Shown: piece after piece, positions 34,109 to 43,395 of the stretch
How the letters are laid out: each line of letters starts with the position of its first letter
Position numbering within the stretch: the stretch's first letter is position 1
Assembly (NCBI GenBank): GCA_944358325.1
Contig: CALVQV010000003.1
Location: 1-52,946 of the forward strand
Source of the DNA: an uncultured Bacilli bacterium
Lineage (GTDB): Bacteria > Bacillota_I > Bacilli_A > RF39 > UBA660
Direction of reading: 5' to 3'
DNA: 52,946 bases
Translations under genes and position numbers: made by a program
Notes under the pieces: generated by a model
The model's input: the letters and a program-made list of their open reading frames with translations, nothing else
Database searches by the model: none
What the model was told of the DNA's origin: nothing

Positions 34109-35842
34109 TTATTTAATTTTAATCCCCAATTCATCTAATTGTTTACTATCAACTACATTAGGGCATTCACTCATTAAATCAGATGCACTAGCTGTTTTAG
34201 GGAAAGCAATAACATCACGAATATTATCTGTGTTAGTTAATAACATAACTAAACGATCTAATCCTAAAGCAAGTCCACCATGTGGAGGTGTCCCATATTT
34301 TAAAGCTTCAACAAAGAAACCAAATTTATCTTTAATTTGTTCTTCAGTTAGCTCTAATGCTTCAAACATTTTACTTTGAACATCTTGATTATGAATACGA
34401 ATAGATCCTCCACCTGCTTCATATCCATTAATAACTATATCATATGCTTTTGAGTAACAATGGGCTTTATCAGTTAACAATTTGTCAATATCACTATCTT
34501 TAGGTGCCGTAAATGGATGGTGACAAGCTACATAACGTCCTTCTTCTTCACTATATTCAAATGAAGGAAAATCAACAACCCATAATAATTCATAATTATC
34601 ACTTATTAAATTTAATTTATTACCTAGATATAATCTTAAAGCACCTAAGGCTTGTTTAACAACACTATATTTATCAGAAATAATTAAAACTAAATCATTA
34701 TTAGTAATATTTAATTTTTCTTTTAAAGCGTTTAGTTCTTCTTCTTTAACAACCTTAACAATACTTCCTGTAAATTCTTCATTAAATTTTAAATAAGCGA
34801 GTCCTTTAGCTTTATATGTTTTAACAAAATCAGTTAGATGATCTAAATCTTTTCTAGAAAATTTATCTGCACTATTTTTAACTACTAAAGCATTAATAAT
34901 ACCATTATTAGATAATACATCTTTAAAAATAGTAAACTCAGTATTTTTGAATATTTCTGTAATATCGCAAATAGGCATATCAAATCTTAAATCTGGTTTA
35001 TCACTTCCGTATAAACTTATAGCATCATCATATTTCATACGTCTTAGTGGTAGTTTAATATCAATATTTTTAACTTCTTTAAAGATATGCGCAATTAATC
35101 TTTCTGTTAGATTCATTACATCATCTTCATCAACAAAGCTCATTTCCATATCCACTTGCGTAAATTCTGGTTGACGATCAGCACGTAAATCTTCATCACG
35201 GAAACATTTAGCAATTTGGAAATATTTTTCCATACCACCTACCATTAATAATTGTTTAAAAATTTGTGGTGATTGTGGTAATGCAAAGAATTTACCATTA
35301 AATATTCTTGAAGGTACTAAGTAATCTCTAGCTCCTTCTGGAGTACTTTTACATAAAATTGGTGTTTCAATTTCTAAAAAATCTTCTTTATTTAAAAAAT
35401 CACGAATAGCGAAAGTGATTTTATGACGTGTTTCAATTTTACTTTTTATTTCATCACGTCTTAAATCTAAATAACGATATTTTAGTCTTGTATCTTCTAA
35501 AGCTGTTGTATCTGTAAGAGTGAATGGTAAATCTAAACTTGTATTTAAAATTTCTAAATTAGTTACATCTACTTCAATTTCTCCTGTTGGTATATTTAGG
35601 TTTTTACTTTCTCTTTCAACAATTGTACCATTTACTTTAATAACATATTCACTTTTTAATGTTTCAGCTAAAGCATAATTATTATTTTCTGGTCTTATAG
35701 CTAATTGAATAATCCCACTGCGATCTCTTAAATCAATAAAAATTAAACCACCTAAATTTCTTTTTTTAGCTACCCATCCATATAACTCTACTTCTTCACC
35801 AACATTTTTAATATTAAAGTTTCCATTATTATATTTTTTCAT
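34109..35842 (-). CDS. aspS: Aspartyl-tRNA synthetase
   Basis: A 577-residue class II synthetase that charges tRNA-Asp. N-terminal OB-fold anticodon-binding domain (VELYGWVAKKRNLGGLIFIDLRD), then motif 2 (FRDEDLRADRQPEFTQVDMEM) and motif 3 GGLALGLDRLVMLL near the end, with the bacterial insertion between. Full length. It follows a T-box leader, the usual control for Bacillota aspS, so its amount follows the charging of tRNA-Asp. Confidence 0.97.
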   Translation of the reverse strand: MKKYNNGNFNIKNVGEEVELYGWVAKKRNLGGLIFIDLRDRSGIIQLAIRPENNNYALAETLKSEYVIKVNGTIVERESKNLNIPTGEIEVDVTNLEILNTSLDLPFTLTDTTALEDTRLKYRYLDLRRDEIKSKIETRHKITFAIRDFLNKEDFLEIETPILCKSTPEGARDYLVPSRIFNGKFFALPQSPQIFKQLLMVGGMEKYFQIAKCFRDEDLRADRQPEFTQVDMEMSFVDEDDVMNLTERLIAHIFKEVKNIDIKLPLRRMKYDDAISLYGSDKPDLRFDMPICDITEIFKNTEFTIFKDVLSNNGIINALVVKNSADKFSRKDLDHLTDFVKTYKAKGLAYLKFNEEFTGSIVKVVKEEELNALKEKLNITNNDLVLIISDKYSVVKQALGALRLYLGNKLNLISDNYELLWVVDFPSFEYSEEEGRYVACHHPFTAPKDSDIDKLLTDKAHCYSKAYDIVINGYEAGGGSIRIHNQDVQSKMFEALELTEEQIKDKFGFFVEALKYGTPPHGGLALGLDRLVMLLTNTDNIRDVIAFPKTASASDLMSECPNVVDSKQLDELGIKIK

Positions 35843-35862
35843 TTTCTAACCTCCTAAAAATT

Positions 35863-36055
35863 AAAAAAATTCTATAAATATAAGGACGAATTTCGCGGTA
35901 CCACCTTATTTCATAGAATCTATGCACTCAAATCTTTAACGCAGATATACGTTTATTTAACGTTTAATGTCTTCTATATATCTATTAACTAATTTCCACC
36001 AACCATTAGCTCTCTATCTAAATCAATATATATACTCCTTCAAACAAACAATTAA
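35863..36055 (-). promoter_or_regulatory. T-box riboswitch upstream of aspS
   Basis: On the minus strand the conserved T-box AATAAGGTGGTACCGCG (plus 35892-35910) is followed by ATAAGG/CCTTAT and ATAGAAT/ATTCTAT stems and TTTTTTT, i.e. the alternative terminator of a T-box leader. The specifier-loop-like sequence GAAGACATTAA carries GAC, an Asp codon (plus 35969-35971), matching the aspS gene downstream. Uncharged tRNA-Asp should pair and prevent termination. Confidence 0.9.
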
Positions 36056-36086
36056 TATGTATTTAATATATCACAAAAACTATTTA

Positions 36087-36791
36087 TTAGCAATATTTTT
36101 GTAATTTAATAATTAAACTATTACGTTTTGTTGTATTACTAATTTCTAGATATTTATATTTTCCATGTCTTCTAATACTAAAAACATCGTTTTCTTTTAA
36201 TCCATAACTTCCATTTTTTAATACCTCATAATTAAGAATTACTTCCCCATTATTAATTAATTCTTTAACTTGACTACGGCTTTTAGAAAGTAATTTAGAA
36301 ATTACTAGATCAAGTCTTAAACTATCAACTTTAAGATTAAGATAATCATAATTAGGTTCATAATCTTTTAGTAAAGATATATTCCTTCTAACTAAACTAA
36401 TATTTTCACGCCCTATTTTCTTAAGACTATATTCTAATATTCTAGCCCCTTCTAAAGTTGTATAAAAATAATATTTATCACTAACTATAATGTCACCTAT
36501 TAAATGAACATCAATTGCTTCACTTAAAATACTTCCTAATATCTTGGAATGCGTAAGTATTCCTTTCGAAACTATTTCTAATAAAATAATATTTGGTTCT
36601 CTATTAACATAAAATATCATTTTATTAGCGTCATTATATGGCTTATATATTTGATATAGTATATTGCTTTTATTTAAATAAGGTATTAATAACTTACACT
36701 CTCTTGGATCTAAAAAGAATGTTGGTTTATCTTTTTTTAAATCTTCTAATATACGAGCAATTAACATCTTATCTTCTTTTGAAAGTTCCAT
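36087..36791 (-). CDS. ylmH: YlmH-like RNA-binding S4-domain protein
   Basis: About 234 residues, cytoplasmic. The C-terminal S4 domain (LRLDLVISKLLSKSRSQVKELINNGEVILN) and the shorter N-terminal region FFLDPRECKLLIPYL match YlmH, a Bacillota protein of the division cluster recently linked to ribosome rescue/nascent-chain peptidyl-tRNA. Here it is separated from division genes other than the ftsW/mraY pair downstream. GGTGA lies four bases before the ATG at 36791. Confidence 0.85.
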   Translation of the reverse strand: MELSKEDKMLIARILEDLKKDKPTFFLDPRECKLLIPYLNKSNILYQIYKPYNDANKMIFYVNREPNIILLEIVSKGILTHSKILGSILSEAIDVHLIGDIIVSDKYYFYTTLEGARILEYSLKKIGRENISLVRRNISLLKDYEPNYDYLNLKVDSLRLDLVISKLLSKSRSQVKELINNGEVILNYEVLKNGSYGLKENDVFSIRRHGKYKYLEISNTTKRNSLIIKLQKYC

Positions 36792-36874
36792 CAAATCACC
36801 ATCTGTATTATATCATGTCTAAAGCATTATTAATAACATCGTATACACAAATTTTACTTTTTTTAAATTTGCTA

Positions 36875-36902
36875 TTACATAAAAATTTTTTTGTGCTAAA
36901 AT
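36875..36902 (+). promoter_or_regulatory. Promoter of the truncated MATE gene
   Basis: TTACAT, 16-base spacer, TGCTAAAAT (extended -10). It drives a transcript through the MATE remnant into the 37-kb gene. Confidence 0.6.
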
Positions 36903-36933
36903 GACTTCTGTTACAAAAAGAAGGGAGAATTTT

Positions 36934-37044
36934 ATGAAAGAATTAAATTTAGGTACTGAAAAGATTAACAAACTATTAATTACTTTTTCAATACCATGTA
37001 TTATCAGTATGCTTATAAATTCTGTTTATAACAAGGAGGAATAA
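36934..37044 (+). pseudogene. 5' fragment of a MATE efflux transporter gene
   Basis: The only 36 codons left encode the MATE N-terminus: ELNLGTEKINKLLITFSIP, then IISMLINSVYN, matching the first transmembrane helix start of MATE transporters, followed by KEE and TAA. GGGAGAATTTT precedes the ATG. The rest of a ~450-residue transporter is missing, so this is a deletion remnant that keeps the promoter and now runs into an unrelated downstream gene. Confidence 0.75.
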
Positions 37045-37082
37045 AGGATGAATTATTAAAAGTTAATAGTTCTGTTCAAGCA

Positions 37083-37463
37083 ATGGTAAATTCAATTACG
37101 CGTTTAGAAACTATTTTACAAGGTAAATTAGAATTATTTAATAATTGCCTATGTGAAGGATGTATCGATGTTACACCAACAGTAGAATTAACATTAACTA
37201 ATGAATTGGGTGGAACAATAACAGAAATAGTTAATCATGAATATCTATTTACTGGTACAAAAGAAGCAACTGATATAGTATTTACAACTACTCCAGATGT
37301 TCCTGTCGTTGCTAACTTTGTATTACCACAAAATATAACATTCAATAACAAAGTTTTAACAATTCCAGCCGCATTTAATTGGTCTACAGCTTATGAAATA
37401 AAATTCTTAGTTGGAGAAATGAACAATCAATATGAAGTTAAAATTAATACTGCAATTATTTAA
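37083..37463 (+). CDS. Unknown protein, possibly fused to a MATE promoter region
   Basis: A 126-residue protein of unknown function. After a short coiled-coil-like region (SITRLETILQGKLELFNN) with CLCEGC, the C-terminal 85 residues look beta-rich (VELTLTNELGG, EYLFTGTKE, FVLPQNITF), like a small beta sandwich. The coding frame is open further upstream to 37032 (with DELLKVNSSVQA in frame) but has no ATG there; a canonical ATG at 37048 after AAGGAGG is one base out of frame and stops after three codons. Either the start is damaged or ATG 37083 is used without a ribosome site. Confidence 0.5.
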   Translation: MVNSITRLETILQGKLELFNNCLCEGCIDVTPTVELTLTNELGGTITEIVNHEYLFTGTKEATDIVFTTTPDVPVVANFVLPQNITFNNKVLTIPAAFNWSTAYEIKFLVGEMNNQYEVKINTAII

Positions 37464-37464
37464 A

Positions 37465-37490
37465 AAAATCAAGCATAATGCTTGATTTTT
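37465..37490. terminator. Bidirectional terminator between the 37-kb gene and ftsW
   Basis: AATCAAGC/GCTTGATT around a four-base loop, with T-run on the plus and A-run (T on minus) on the other side; both convergent genes end here. Confidence 0.85.
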
Positions 37491-38571
37491 ATTTATTATT
37501 TCTACTAATATTTAAAAGAATTCCCATACCAAACAATGTAATTAATAAACTAGATCCTCCATAACTTAGAAATGGAAGTGTTACACCTGTTACTGGTATT
37601 ATACCTGTTACAACCATTAGATTCATAACTGTTTGAAATGCTAGTTGAAATGTTATCCCAAAGGCAATATATTTACCGAATAAATCATCTGTATGACGTG
37701 AAATATAAAAACCTCTATAAATAATTGTTAAAAATAAAATTGATATGATTAAGATACCTAAAAAACCAAATTCTTCACTAATAATACTAAAGATAAAATC
37801 AGTTTGTGGTTCTGGAAGATAAAAATGTTTTTGTCTTGAGTTTAAAAAGCCCATACCAAACAAACCACCAGGGCCAATCGCATATAAACTTTGAATAATT
37901 TGAAATCCACTGCCTAACGGATCACTCCATGGATTTAAATATGATAAAATACGCGCTAAACGATAAGGAGCTGCAACAATAAGACCAACTATTCCACCTA
38001 CTCCTAATATTCCTATTTTTAAAAAAAATTTAAAGTCTACCCCACCTACATATAGTAACCCCATAATACTCATAACTAAAATACTACCTGTTCCAAAATC
38101 AGGCTGCAACATAATAAGTCCAAAGATAAATAATGTTAGCCCTAATATAGGTAAAATACCTTTTTTAAAATTTTTCATTAAAGTTTCATTACGAGTTAAA
38201 TATTTAGATGTAAAAATAATAAGAGCTAATTTAGTAAACTCACTAGGTTGAATACCAAAACTACCTATCCCAAACCAACTTCTACTACCATTTCTAACTG
38301 TTCCTACACCTGGTATTAAAACTAAAACTAATAACAACATACATCCTAATAAAAGAATATTAGCTTTATCATAATATTTTTTATAATCAATTTTACTAAT
38401 AAATAACATCATGAATATTCCAATTATTAAAAATAAACCTTGATTTTTAACATATTTGAATGGATCATTATATTTATATTCTGCCCATATATAACTTGCT
38501 GAATATATCATAATAACGCCAAAAATACTAATAATTAAAATAGAAAAAAAGAGTTTCTTATCAAATTTCAT
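37489..38571 (-). CDS. ftsW: FtsW/RodA/SpoVE-family peptidoglycan polymerase
   Basis: About 360 residues with ~10 membrane helices. SEDS-family glycosyltransferase polymerising lipid II. Visible are IQPSEFTKLALI, LNPWSDPLGSGFQI, and the late VTGVTLPFLSYGGSSLL with the conserved glycines and Pro of the family. Membership is clear; FtsW (division) is likelier than RodA because it sits with mraY in the division-type arrangement. The ATG at 38571 overlaps the mraY stop as ATGA, with GGGG seven bases before it. Confidence 0.9.
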   Translation of the reverse strand: MKFDKKLFFSILIISIFGVIMIYSASYIWAEYKYNDPFKYVKNQGLFLIIGIFMMLFISKIDYKKYYDKANILLLGCMLLLVLVLIPGVGTVRNGSRSWFGIGSFGIQPSEFTKLALIIFTSKYLTRNETLMKNFKKGILPILGLTLFIFGLIMLQPDFGTGSILVMSIMGLLYVGGVDFKFFLKIGILGVGGIVGLIVAAPYRLARILSYLNPWSDPLGSGFQIIQSLYAIGPGGLFGMGFLNSRQKHFYLPEPQTDFIFSIISEEFGFLGILIISILFLTIIYRGFYISRHTDDLFGKYIAFGITFQLAFQTVMNLMVVTGIIPVTGVTLPFLSYGGSSLLITLFGMGILLNISRNNK

Positions 38572-39557
38572 AACCATACCCCATACATTAAAGCAATCAT
38601 ACTAGCAACAAGACCAATCAACCAAAAAAAACGAACAATTTTAACTTCATTCCATCCCATCTTTTCAAATGTATGATGAATTGGTGTCATTGGAAATATT
38701 CTTTTATGTGTTAATTTATAATAAAATCTTTGAATAACACATGTTAATGTTTCTATAACAAACACTATACCTATTAAAACAAGTAATAATTCATGACGCG
38801 TAAGAATAGCGATACTACCTAAAAAAGCTCCAAGTGCTAGTGAGCCTGTATCTCCCATAAAAATACGAGCTGGATTAACATTGAAAACTAAAAAACTAAG
38901 TAATGAACCTAATAAAGCAAAACACATAAGTCCTAATTCTTCATAACCTTCTAACCATGCTGTATTATAAGAAATAATACCAAAAGTAAGAATAGCTATA
39001 AAAGATAGTCCTCCAGCTAATCCATCTAAGCCATCAGTTAAATTAACAGCATTACTACTAGCAACTAATACTAATAAAATAAATAAACCGTAAAACCACC
39101 CTATATACATTTTAATACCTAATGAATGTATCCATAATAGAGGTTCATTATCAGCTAGCATAAATAAATAAAAAAAGATTATTGCTATTACTAACTGCAT
39201 CAATAATTTAGCACCTTCACTAAGACCTTTATTATTATGCTTAACAACTATAAGCATATCATCAATAAACCCTATCATAAAATACCCTAAAAAAACAACT
39301 ATCATAATTAACAAACTATAACTCATATGAATTTTATTAAACATCAATAACATTAGCATAACTATAATTGTAGGAATAACAAAAATAATTCCACCCATTG
39401 TTGGCGTATGTTCTTTTTTCTTATGCGTATCTCGTAAATATATGCTTAAGCTTTGATTAGCAAATCTTTTTAAAATGGGAATAACAAATATAGCAAAGAT
39501 ACAAGACAATATAAAACTAGACATCATAACAAACACTGACTTCGTAATTAATAGCAT
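38568..39557 (-). CDS. mraY: Phospho-N-acetylmuramoyl-pentapeptide transferase MraY
   Basis: About 330 residues, ten membrane helices. Makes lipid I from UDP-MurNAc-pentapeptide and undecaprenyl phosphate. Motifs are HTPTMGGI, GFIDDML, NLTDGLDGLAGG, FMGDTGSLALGAFLG and PIHHTFEKMGW (where most members have PIHHHFE). The ATG at 39557 (MLLITKS) is preferred over an upstream GTG, with GGTGA five bases before it. It is coupled to ftsW by a four-base overlap. Confidence 0.95.
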   Translation of the reverse strand: MLLITKSVFVMMSSFILSCIFAIFVIPILKRFANQSLSIYLRDTHKKKEHTPTMGGIIFVIPTIIVMLMLLMFNKIHMSYSLLIMIVVFLGYFMIGFIDDMLIVVKHNNKGLSEGAKLLMQLVIAIIFFYLFMLADNEPLLWIHSLGIKMYIGWFYGLFILLVLVASSNAVNLTDGLDGLAGGLSFIAILTFGIISYNTAWLEGYEELGLMCFALLGSLLSFLVFNVNPARIFMGDTGSLALGAFLGSIAILTRHELLLVLIGIVFVIETLTCVIQRFYYKLTHKRIFPMTPIHHTFEKMGWNEVKIVRFFWLIGLVASMIALMYGVWL

Positions 39558-39676
39558 TATTATCACCACTTAATTATATGCAAAGCCTTATTTTATAATA
39601 CTTTTTCTGCTTTACAAAACATGTTTTTAACTTTACATATATTTACATAGTTCACAAAAAATGTTTACGTTTTTGA

Positions 39677-39705
39677 TTGCCAACATTTGTAAATAATTGT
39701 ACAAT
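39677..39705 (+). promoter_or_regulatory. Promoter of the lone SipW-type gene
   Basis: TTGCCA, 17-base spacer, TACAAT on the plus strand, 27 bases before the gene, divergent from mraY. Confidence 0.7.
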
Positions 39706-39731
39706 AGAATTGTAGAAGGAGGAATATGTAT

Positions 39732-40358
39732 ATGAGTAGAAAACTTAGAATACTATTAGTTTTTATATCTCTATCGCTGACATTAAGCTTGATGAGTAAT
39801 ACTTATTCAAGATATGTAGCAGATACAACAAGTAATGTTGAAATGCAGTTTGCTAGTTGGCAAATTCTTGTTAATGAAAATGACATTACTTCATCAACTA
39901 CATCATCAATTGAATTAATGCCTGTCATGGAAGAAAATGAACATATTGCGAATAATACTATTGCTCCATCATCTAAGGGTTACTTCGATATTGATATTGA
40001 TCCAACAAATGTTAATGTATCATTCAGTTATGAAGTAAGTTTAGAAGTATTAAATGAAGATATGCCAGATTTAATGATTACTAAATATTCTATTTTAGAT
40101 AGTAATTATAATGAAGGTGATGAACTTAAAATAGAAACAATCACTGATAATTCAATTAAAGGAACATTAAATTATAATAATGATAATCAAGATTTTAAAT
40201 ATGAACCATTTACAATTAGAATCTACTTCGAATGGTATGATGGAATAGATAATCAAATGGATGATCAAAAAGATACAGAAGTTGGAAATAAAGCTGCTGT
40301 TGAAAATACTCAATTACAAATTAAAGCAAATATCAATTTCAAACAAGAAGTATTATAA
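39732..40358 (+). CDS. SipW-dependent TasA-like exported protein (lone copy)
   Basis: A 208-residue exported protein with N-terminal hydrophobic helix and a SipW-type signal motif TYSRYVADTTSN (T-Y-S-x-Y), then VEMQFASWQILVN, as in TasA/camelysin-like fibre proteins. It should be processed by the signal peptidases encoded at 41-47 kb, although it lies on the other strand with its own promoter and terminator. GGAGG nine bases before the second ATG decides the start (39732). No LPXTG anchor. Confidence 0.8.
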   Translation: MSRKLRILLVFISLSLTLSLMSNTYSRYVADTTSNVEMQFASWQILVNENDITSSTTSSIELMPVMEENEHIANNTIAPSSKGYFDIDIDPTNVNVSFSYEVSLEVLNEDMPDLMITKYSILDSNYNEGDELKIETITDNSIKGTLNYNNDNQDFKYEPFTIRIYFEWYDGIDNQMDDQKDTEVGNKAAVENTQLQIKANINFKQEVL

Positions 40359-40360
40359 AA

Positions 40361-40384
40361 ACTACTTAAAAAAGTAGTTTTTTT
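40361..40384 (+). terminator. Terminator of the lone SipW-type gene
   Basis: ACTACTT/AAGTAGT seven-base stem on an AAAA loop, followed by TTTTTT on the plus strand. Confidence 0.85.
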
Positions 40385-40390
40385 ATGGTC

Positions 40391-40422
40391 AAAAAAAACT
40401 TAAAGAAGAAATCTTTAAGTTT
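40391..40422 (-). terminator. Terminator of the SipW/AAA+ operon
   Basis: AAACTTAAAGA/TCTTTAAGTTT stem on a six-base loop, running on the minus strand into TTTTTTTG. It overlaps the stop of the 405-residue surface protein. Confidence 0.8.
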
Positions 40423-41638
40423 ATACTAAGTTAGTTTTACTAGCAACAATAACAGGAACTACACTACAAGAAGAAGTTTTATCTAGTCCATAAATTTTAG
40501 AATTCAAATCATCTATTTTAGTAAGTGAAAATCCTCTAGTAGTATCATATTCACTATTAATCCAATAACATTTATGTGTAACTAAATAATTAAATCTATT
40601 ATTTAAAAATTGATAATAACTATTATAGCTAATTAACTTAGAAACTTCAGTACTAACTCTATCCTTATATTGCATATCGCCAATAATAAGATTAGAAAGT
40701 TTTTCATTAACAATAATTGAATTAACAACATCCAATGATATAGGTTTGAGTACATCATCAATAGTCAAAGAGCGTGTTGAAACATTCCATTTATTAGTTA
40801 TACTAGTTAACAACGAATTGTAATTATTAAATGTCCCTTCAGCATAAGTACTATATAAATCAGGTAATAAATCTACTGTTGGATCACCCAATTTATTATT
40901 AGGATCAATAACATATGTTTTAATACAATTACCACCAAGTGTCATGCATCTTTGATTATTAACAACATCAAATAGAATAACTTCTCCTAAACTATAATTA
41001 GGATCACTAGAAGTTTCTGTTTCTAAATATTGTTCAGCATTTACACTAATTACAAGTTTTAATGGTGAACGCATTTGATAATTGGGATCATCAACGTGCT
41101 TTTTTTCTTCTGCTTGTTTAAATAAATATGTATCAGTTCCCCATTTACTATCTTCTTTATCATTATCAGAATCAAGTGGCCAAGATATAGATACTTCAAA
41201 TTCACTTATACCATCTTTAGCTAAAGCAAAATTTTTACTTAGACTGATGTTAACATGAAATGGATATTCATGAGATAATTGATCTTCTAAATATCCAGGT
41301 TCAAAATCAGAACTATGCATTTCATTATCTAAAATGCGTGCTGAAGTAATTTCATAACTAATTTGTGCTAATGCATCGCCTTTATTTTTAATTTGAACTT
41401 TTTCGCTATATGTTTCCATTCCAGGATAAACATCATCTAATGAAACAACAATGTCATTTGAAACAATTTGAGCATCTTTTTCAAATTCAATATACCAAGC
41501 TTGTACACCTATTTCAGTAGAAACAGAAGACATACCACTATATGCAAACCATGCTAGCGTTATTGAAATAAAAGATACACCGAGAAAAAATAATGACATT
41601 AAATTTAATTTTAAATAAACTTTATGTTTTGGTTTCAC
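40421..41638 (-). CDS. SipW-dependent surface protein with C-terminal extension
   Basis: A 405-residue exported protein. N-terminal hydrophobic helix and SipW-type motif SITLAWFAYSG (T-L-A-x-F) followed by EIGVQAWYIEF. The first ~200 residues look like the TasA-like beta domain (VQIKNKGDALAQISYEI); the rest, including CMTLGGNC and a final CYWIN with another Cys near the end, is a different, unrecognised domain with two Cys pairs. It is the last gene of the operon with the signal peptidase, AAA+ and DUF2357 genes. Confidence 0.78.
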   Translation of the reverse strand: MKPKHKVYLKLNLMSLFFLGVSFISITLAWFAYSGMSSVSTEIGVQAWYIEFEKDAQIVSNDIVVSLDDVYPGMETYSEKVQIKNKGDALAQISYEITSARILDNEMHSSDFEPGYLEDQLSHEYPFHVNISLSKNFALAKDGISEFEVSISWPLDSDNDKEDSKWGTDTYLFKQAEEKKHVDDPNYQMRSPLKLVISVNAEQYLETETSSDPNYSLGEVILFDVVNNQRCMTLGGNCIKTYVIDPNNKLGDPTVDLLPDLYSTYAEGTFNNYNSLLTSITNKWNVSTRSLTIDDVLKPISLDVVNSIIVNEKLSNLIIGDMQYKDRVSTEVSKLISYNSYYQFLNNRFNYLVTHKCYWINSEYDTTRGFSLTKIDDLNSKIYGLDKTSSCSVVPVIVASKTNLV

Positions 41639-41669
41639 CCCAACACCACCTTTAGTTCTTCTTTATAAA

Positions 41670-42239
41670 TTAATTTCTTTTTCTTCTTTCTTCTTCTTTC
41701 TCTAATAATGTAGAAATAATTTCTGAAACAATTATGTATACAATAGGTATTACTACAAAAATTAACAAACCTATTGGAGTTGAAATTAATTTATACATAA
41801 AAGAAAGTAAAATTGTTTTATAAACAACAACACCATATATTTGGTCTTCTGAAACTTCATATACATCTTCGACACCATATTTTATTCCTTTAGTTCTAAA
41901 AGAATATTTACCATTTTCATCTTTTTCAATTTTGGTAACTTCATGAGTAATTATCTTATCTTTGAAATCACCTTTATTTCCTAAATAGCTAATTGCATCT
42001 CCAACTTTAATTTCAGAAGGATCAACTTCTTTAGCTACCAATATATCGCCTATATTATATTTGGGCTCCATACTGCCAGAAATAACTGTAAACATTCGAT
42101 AATCAAAGAATGATATTTTATTATTACTAAAACGTTGTAAAGCAACAACAAATAAGAATAATAGTACAAAAACTACTATTAATATATTTAAAACTTTTTT
42201 TATAATTTTAAAATATTTATTATCTAATAAACTTTTCAT
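41670..42239 (-). CDS. sipW: Signal peptidase I, SipW (archaeal/ER) type
   Basis: A 189-residue membrane peptidase with N-terminal helix, catalytic Ser in TVISGSMEP (near 53), GDILVAK, and His in IITHEVTKIE (near 98) in place of the bacterial Lys, defining the SipW/ER group. Tail helix at the C-terminus. It processes the SipW-type TasA-like proteins encoded around it. It lies 10 bases after the DUF2357 gene stop. Confidence 0.9.
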   Translation of the reverse strand: MKSLLDNKYFKIIKKVLNILIVVFVLLFLFVVALQRFSNNKISFFDYRMFTVISGSMEPKYNIGDILVAKEVDPSEIKVGDAISYLGNKGDFKDKIITHEVTKIEKDENGKYSFRTKGIKYGVEDVYEVSEDQIYGVVVYKTILLSFMYKLISTPIGLLIFVVIPIVYIIVSEIISTLLEKEEERRKRN

Positions 42240-42248
42240 TTTATACCA

Positions 42249-43379
42249 CTACAAGTATTCTTGCATCCTTTCTAAGTATTCATCCATAGCATTTTTAAAC
42301 TTCTTTTTAACGTCATCTACACCAACTAAACGTTCGCTTTTTTCGTCTTTTAATTCTTTTGCAATCATACACATAAGTTCTTCATCAGTAATTTTATAAC
42401 CACAACTATTTAATAAAGAAACTATTCGTTTAATTTCCTCAGTAAGAAGTAAAACGGCATATTTAGACATTTTTCTTTTTTGTTCGCGCTTAGAAGAAGA
42501 CATAGAATCTAAAACAAAATAATCAATTAAAAATGCGTGATCCAAGAACCCTTTCATAACATCATTGCCATTGTTATCAACATTATCTTTTTCATCTTCT
42601 TTATTATCAAGATCATAAGTTCTAATATATTCCCACAATTTAACTGCTATTTTAAAATTAGGATTTTTTAAAATAATATTTGTTTTCTTAATTGGCGGTG
42701 CGATTAAAGGCACATGAGCACGATCAAGTGCCTTCATCATTTCGCTTCTTTGCCAACTAGAAATATACTCCTTAATGCGTTTAATTCGATGTTTAATTGC
42801 TTTTATTTCATCTTTTAATTTTTTATCAATATCAGAATTAGGTAAAGATTCAGTAGTAACCTTTAACTCAATATTAACTTTTTGATTTAAAGTTTCTGTC
42901 TTTCCTACATATTCTAATAACTTATCATCACAAACTTGAAAATTATTTAATAGTTCTTCCTTATCTGAGATAAAGCGAACCATATCATGTATCAATGTAT
43001 ATAGAAAACGATTTTCATAAATATTAAATGTTTCTTCATTACGAATATCTAAAATCTTTTTAGGTTCAACACTTCTATCTGCATTAACCTTATTGATATA
43101 TTCTGTATGTTTAGCTAAATTCTTAACACTAGAAACATTAATTCGTTTAGATTTTTCAATTAAAGTAACATTTTCTTCTTGAATAAGAGTTAACTTCGGT
43201 CTTCTAACGATAATATCAATAAATGGACAAGCTTCTTCTATTTCATCTACCCAATCAAATGACATTAATTCGCCAAAGTAATCAGATTTAAAATGCATGT
43301 CTGATTCTAATTTTTTATTAAATTTTGCACCGACTTTTTTTACTTCTTCAAGCGTTTCTTCTTTCAAAAAATCAGCCAT
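42249..43379 (-). CDS. DUF2357-like, McrC-type partner protein without visible nuclease
   Basis: About 376 residues, soluble. It resembles DUF2357/LlaJI-McrC-type subunits: a helical N-terminal region (FKSDYFGELMSFDWVDEIEE), then IRNEETFNIYENRFLYTLIHDMVRF, which I recall as a signature of DUF2357 proteins. DUF2357 proteins are usually followed by a PD-(D/E)xK nuclease, but no such motif is visible in the C-terminal 120 residues (DNKEDEKDN onward, then helical). The start ATG 43379 is chosen for AGGGG nine bases upstream. It begins seven bases past the AAA+ gene's stop, the normal McrB-McrC order. Confidence 0.7.
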   Translation of the reverse strand: MADFLKEETLEEVKKVGAKFNKKLESDMHFKSDYFGELMSFDWVDEIEEACPFIDIIVRRPKLTLIQEENVTLIEKSKRINVSSVKNLAKHTEYINKVNADRSVEPKKILDIRNEETFNIYENRFLYTLIHDMVRFISDKEELLNNFQVCDDKLLEYVGKTETLNQKVNIELKVTTESLPNSDIDKKLKDEIKAIKHRIKRIKEYISSWQRSEMMKALDRAHVPLIAPPIKKTNIILKNPNFKIAVKLWEYIRTYDLDNKEDEKDNVDNNGNDVMKGFLDHAFLIDYFVLDSMSSSKREQKRKMSKYAVLLLTEEIKRIVSLLNSCGYKITDEELMCMIAKELKDEKSERLVGVDDVKKKFKNAMDEYLERMQEYL

Positions 43380-43395
43380 ATACATCAACCCCTAC

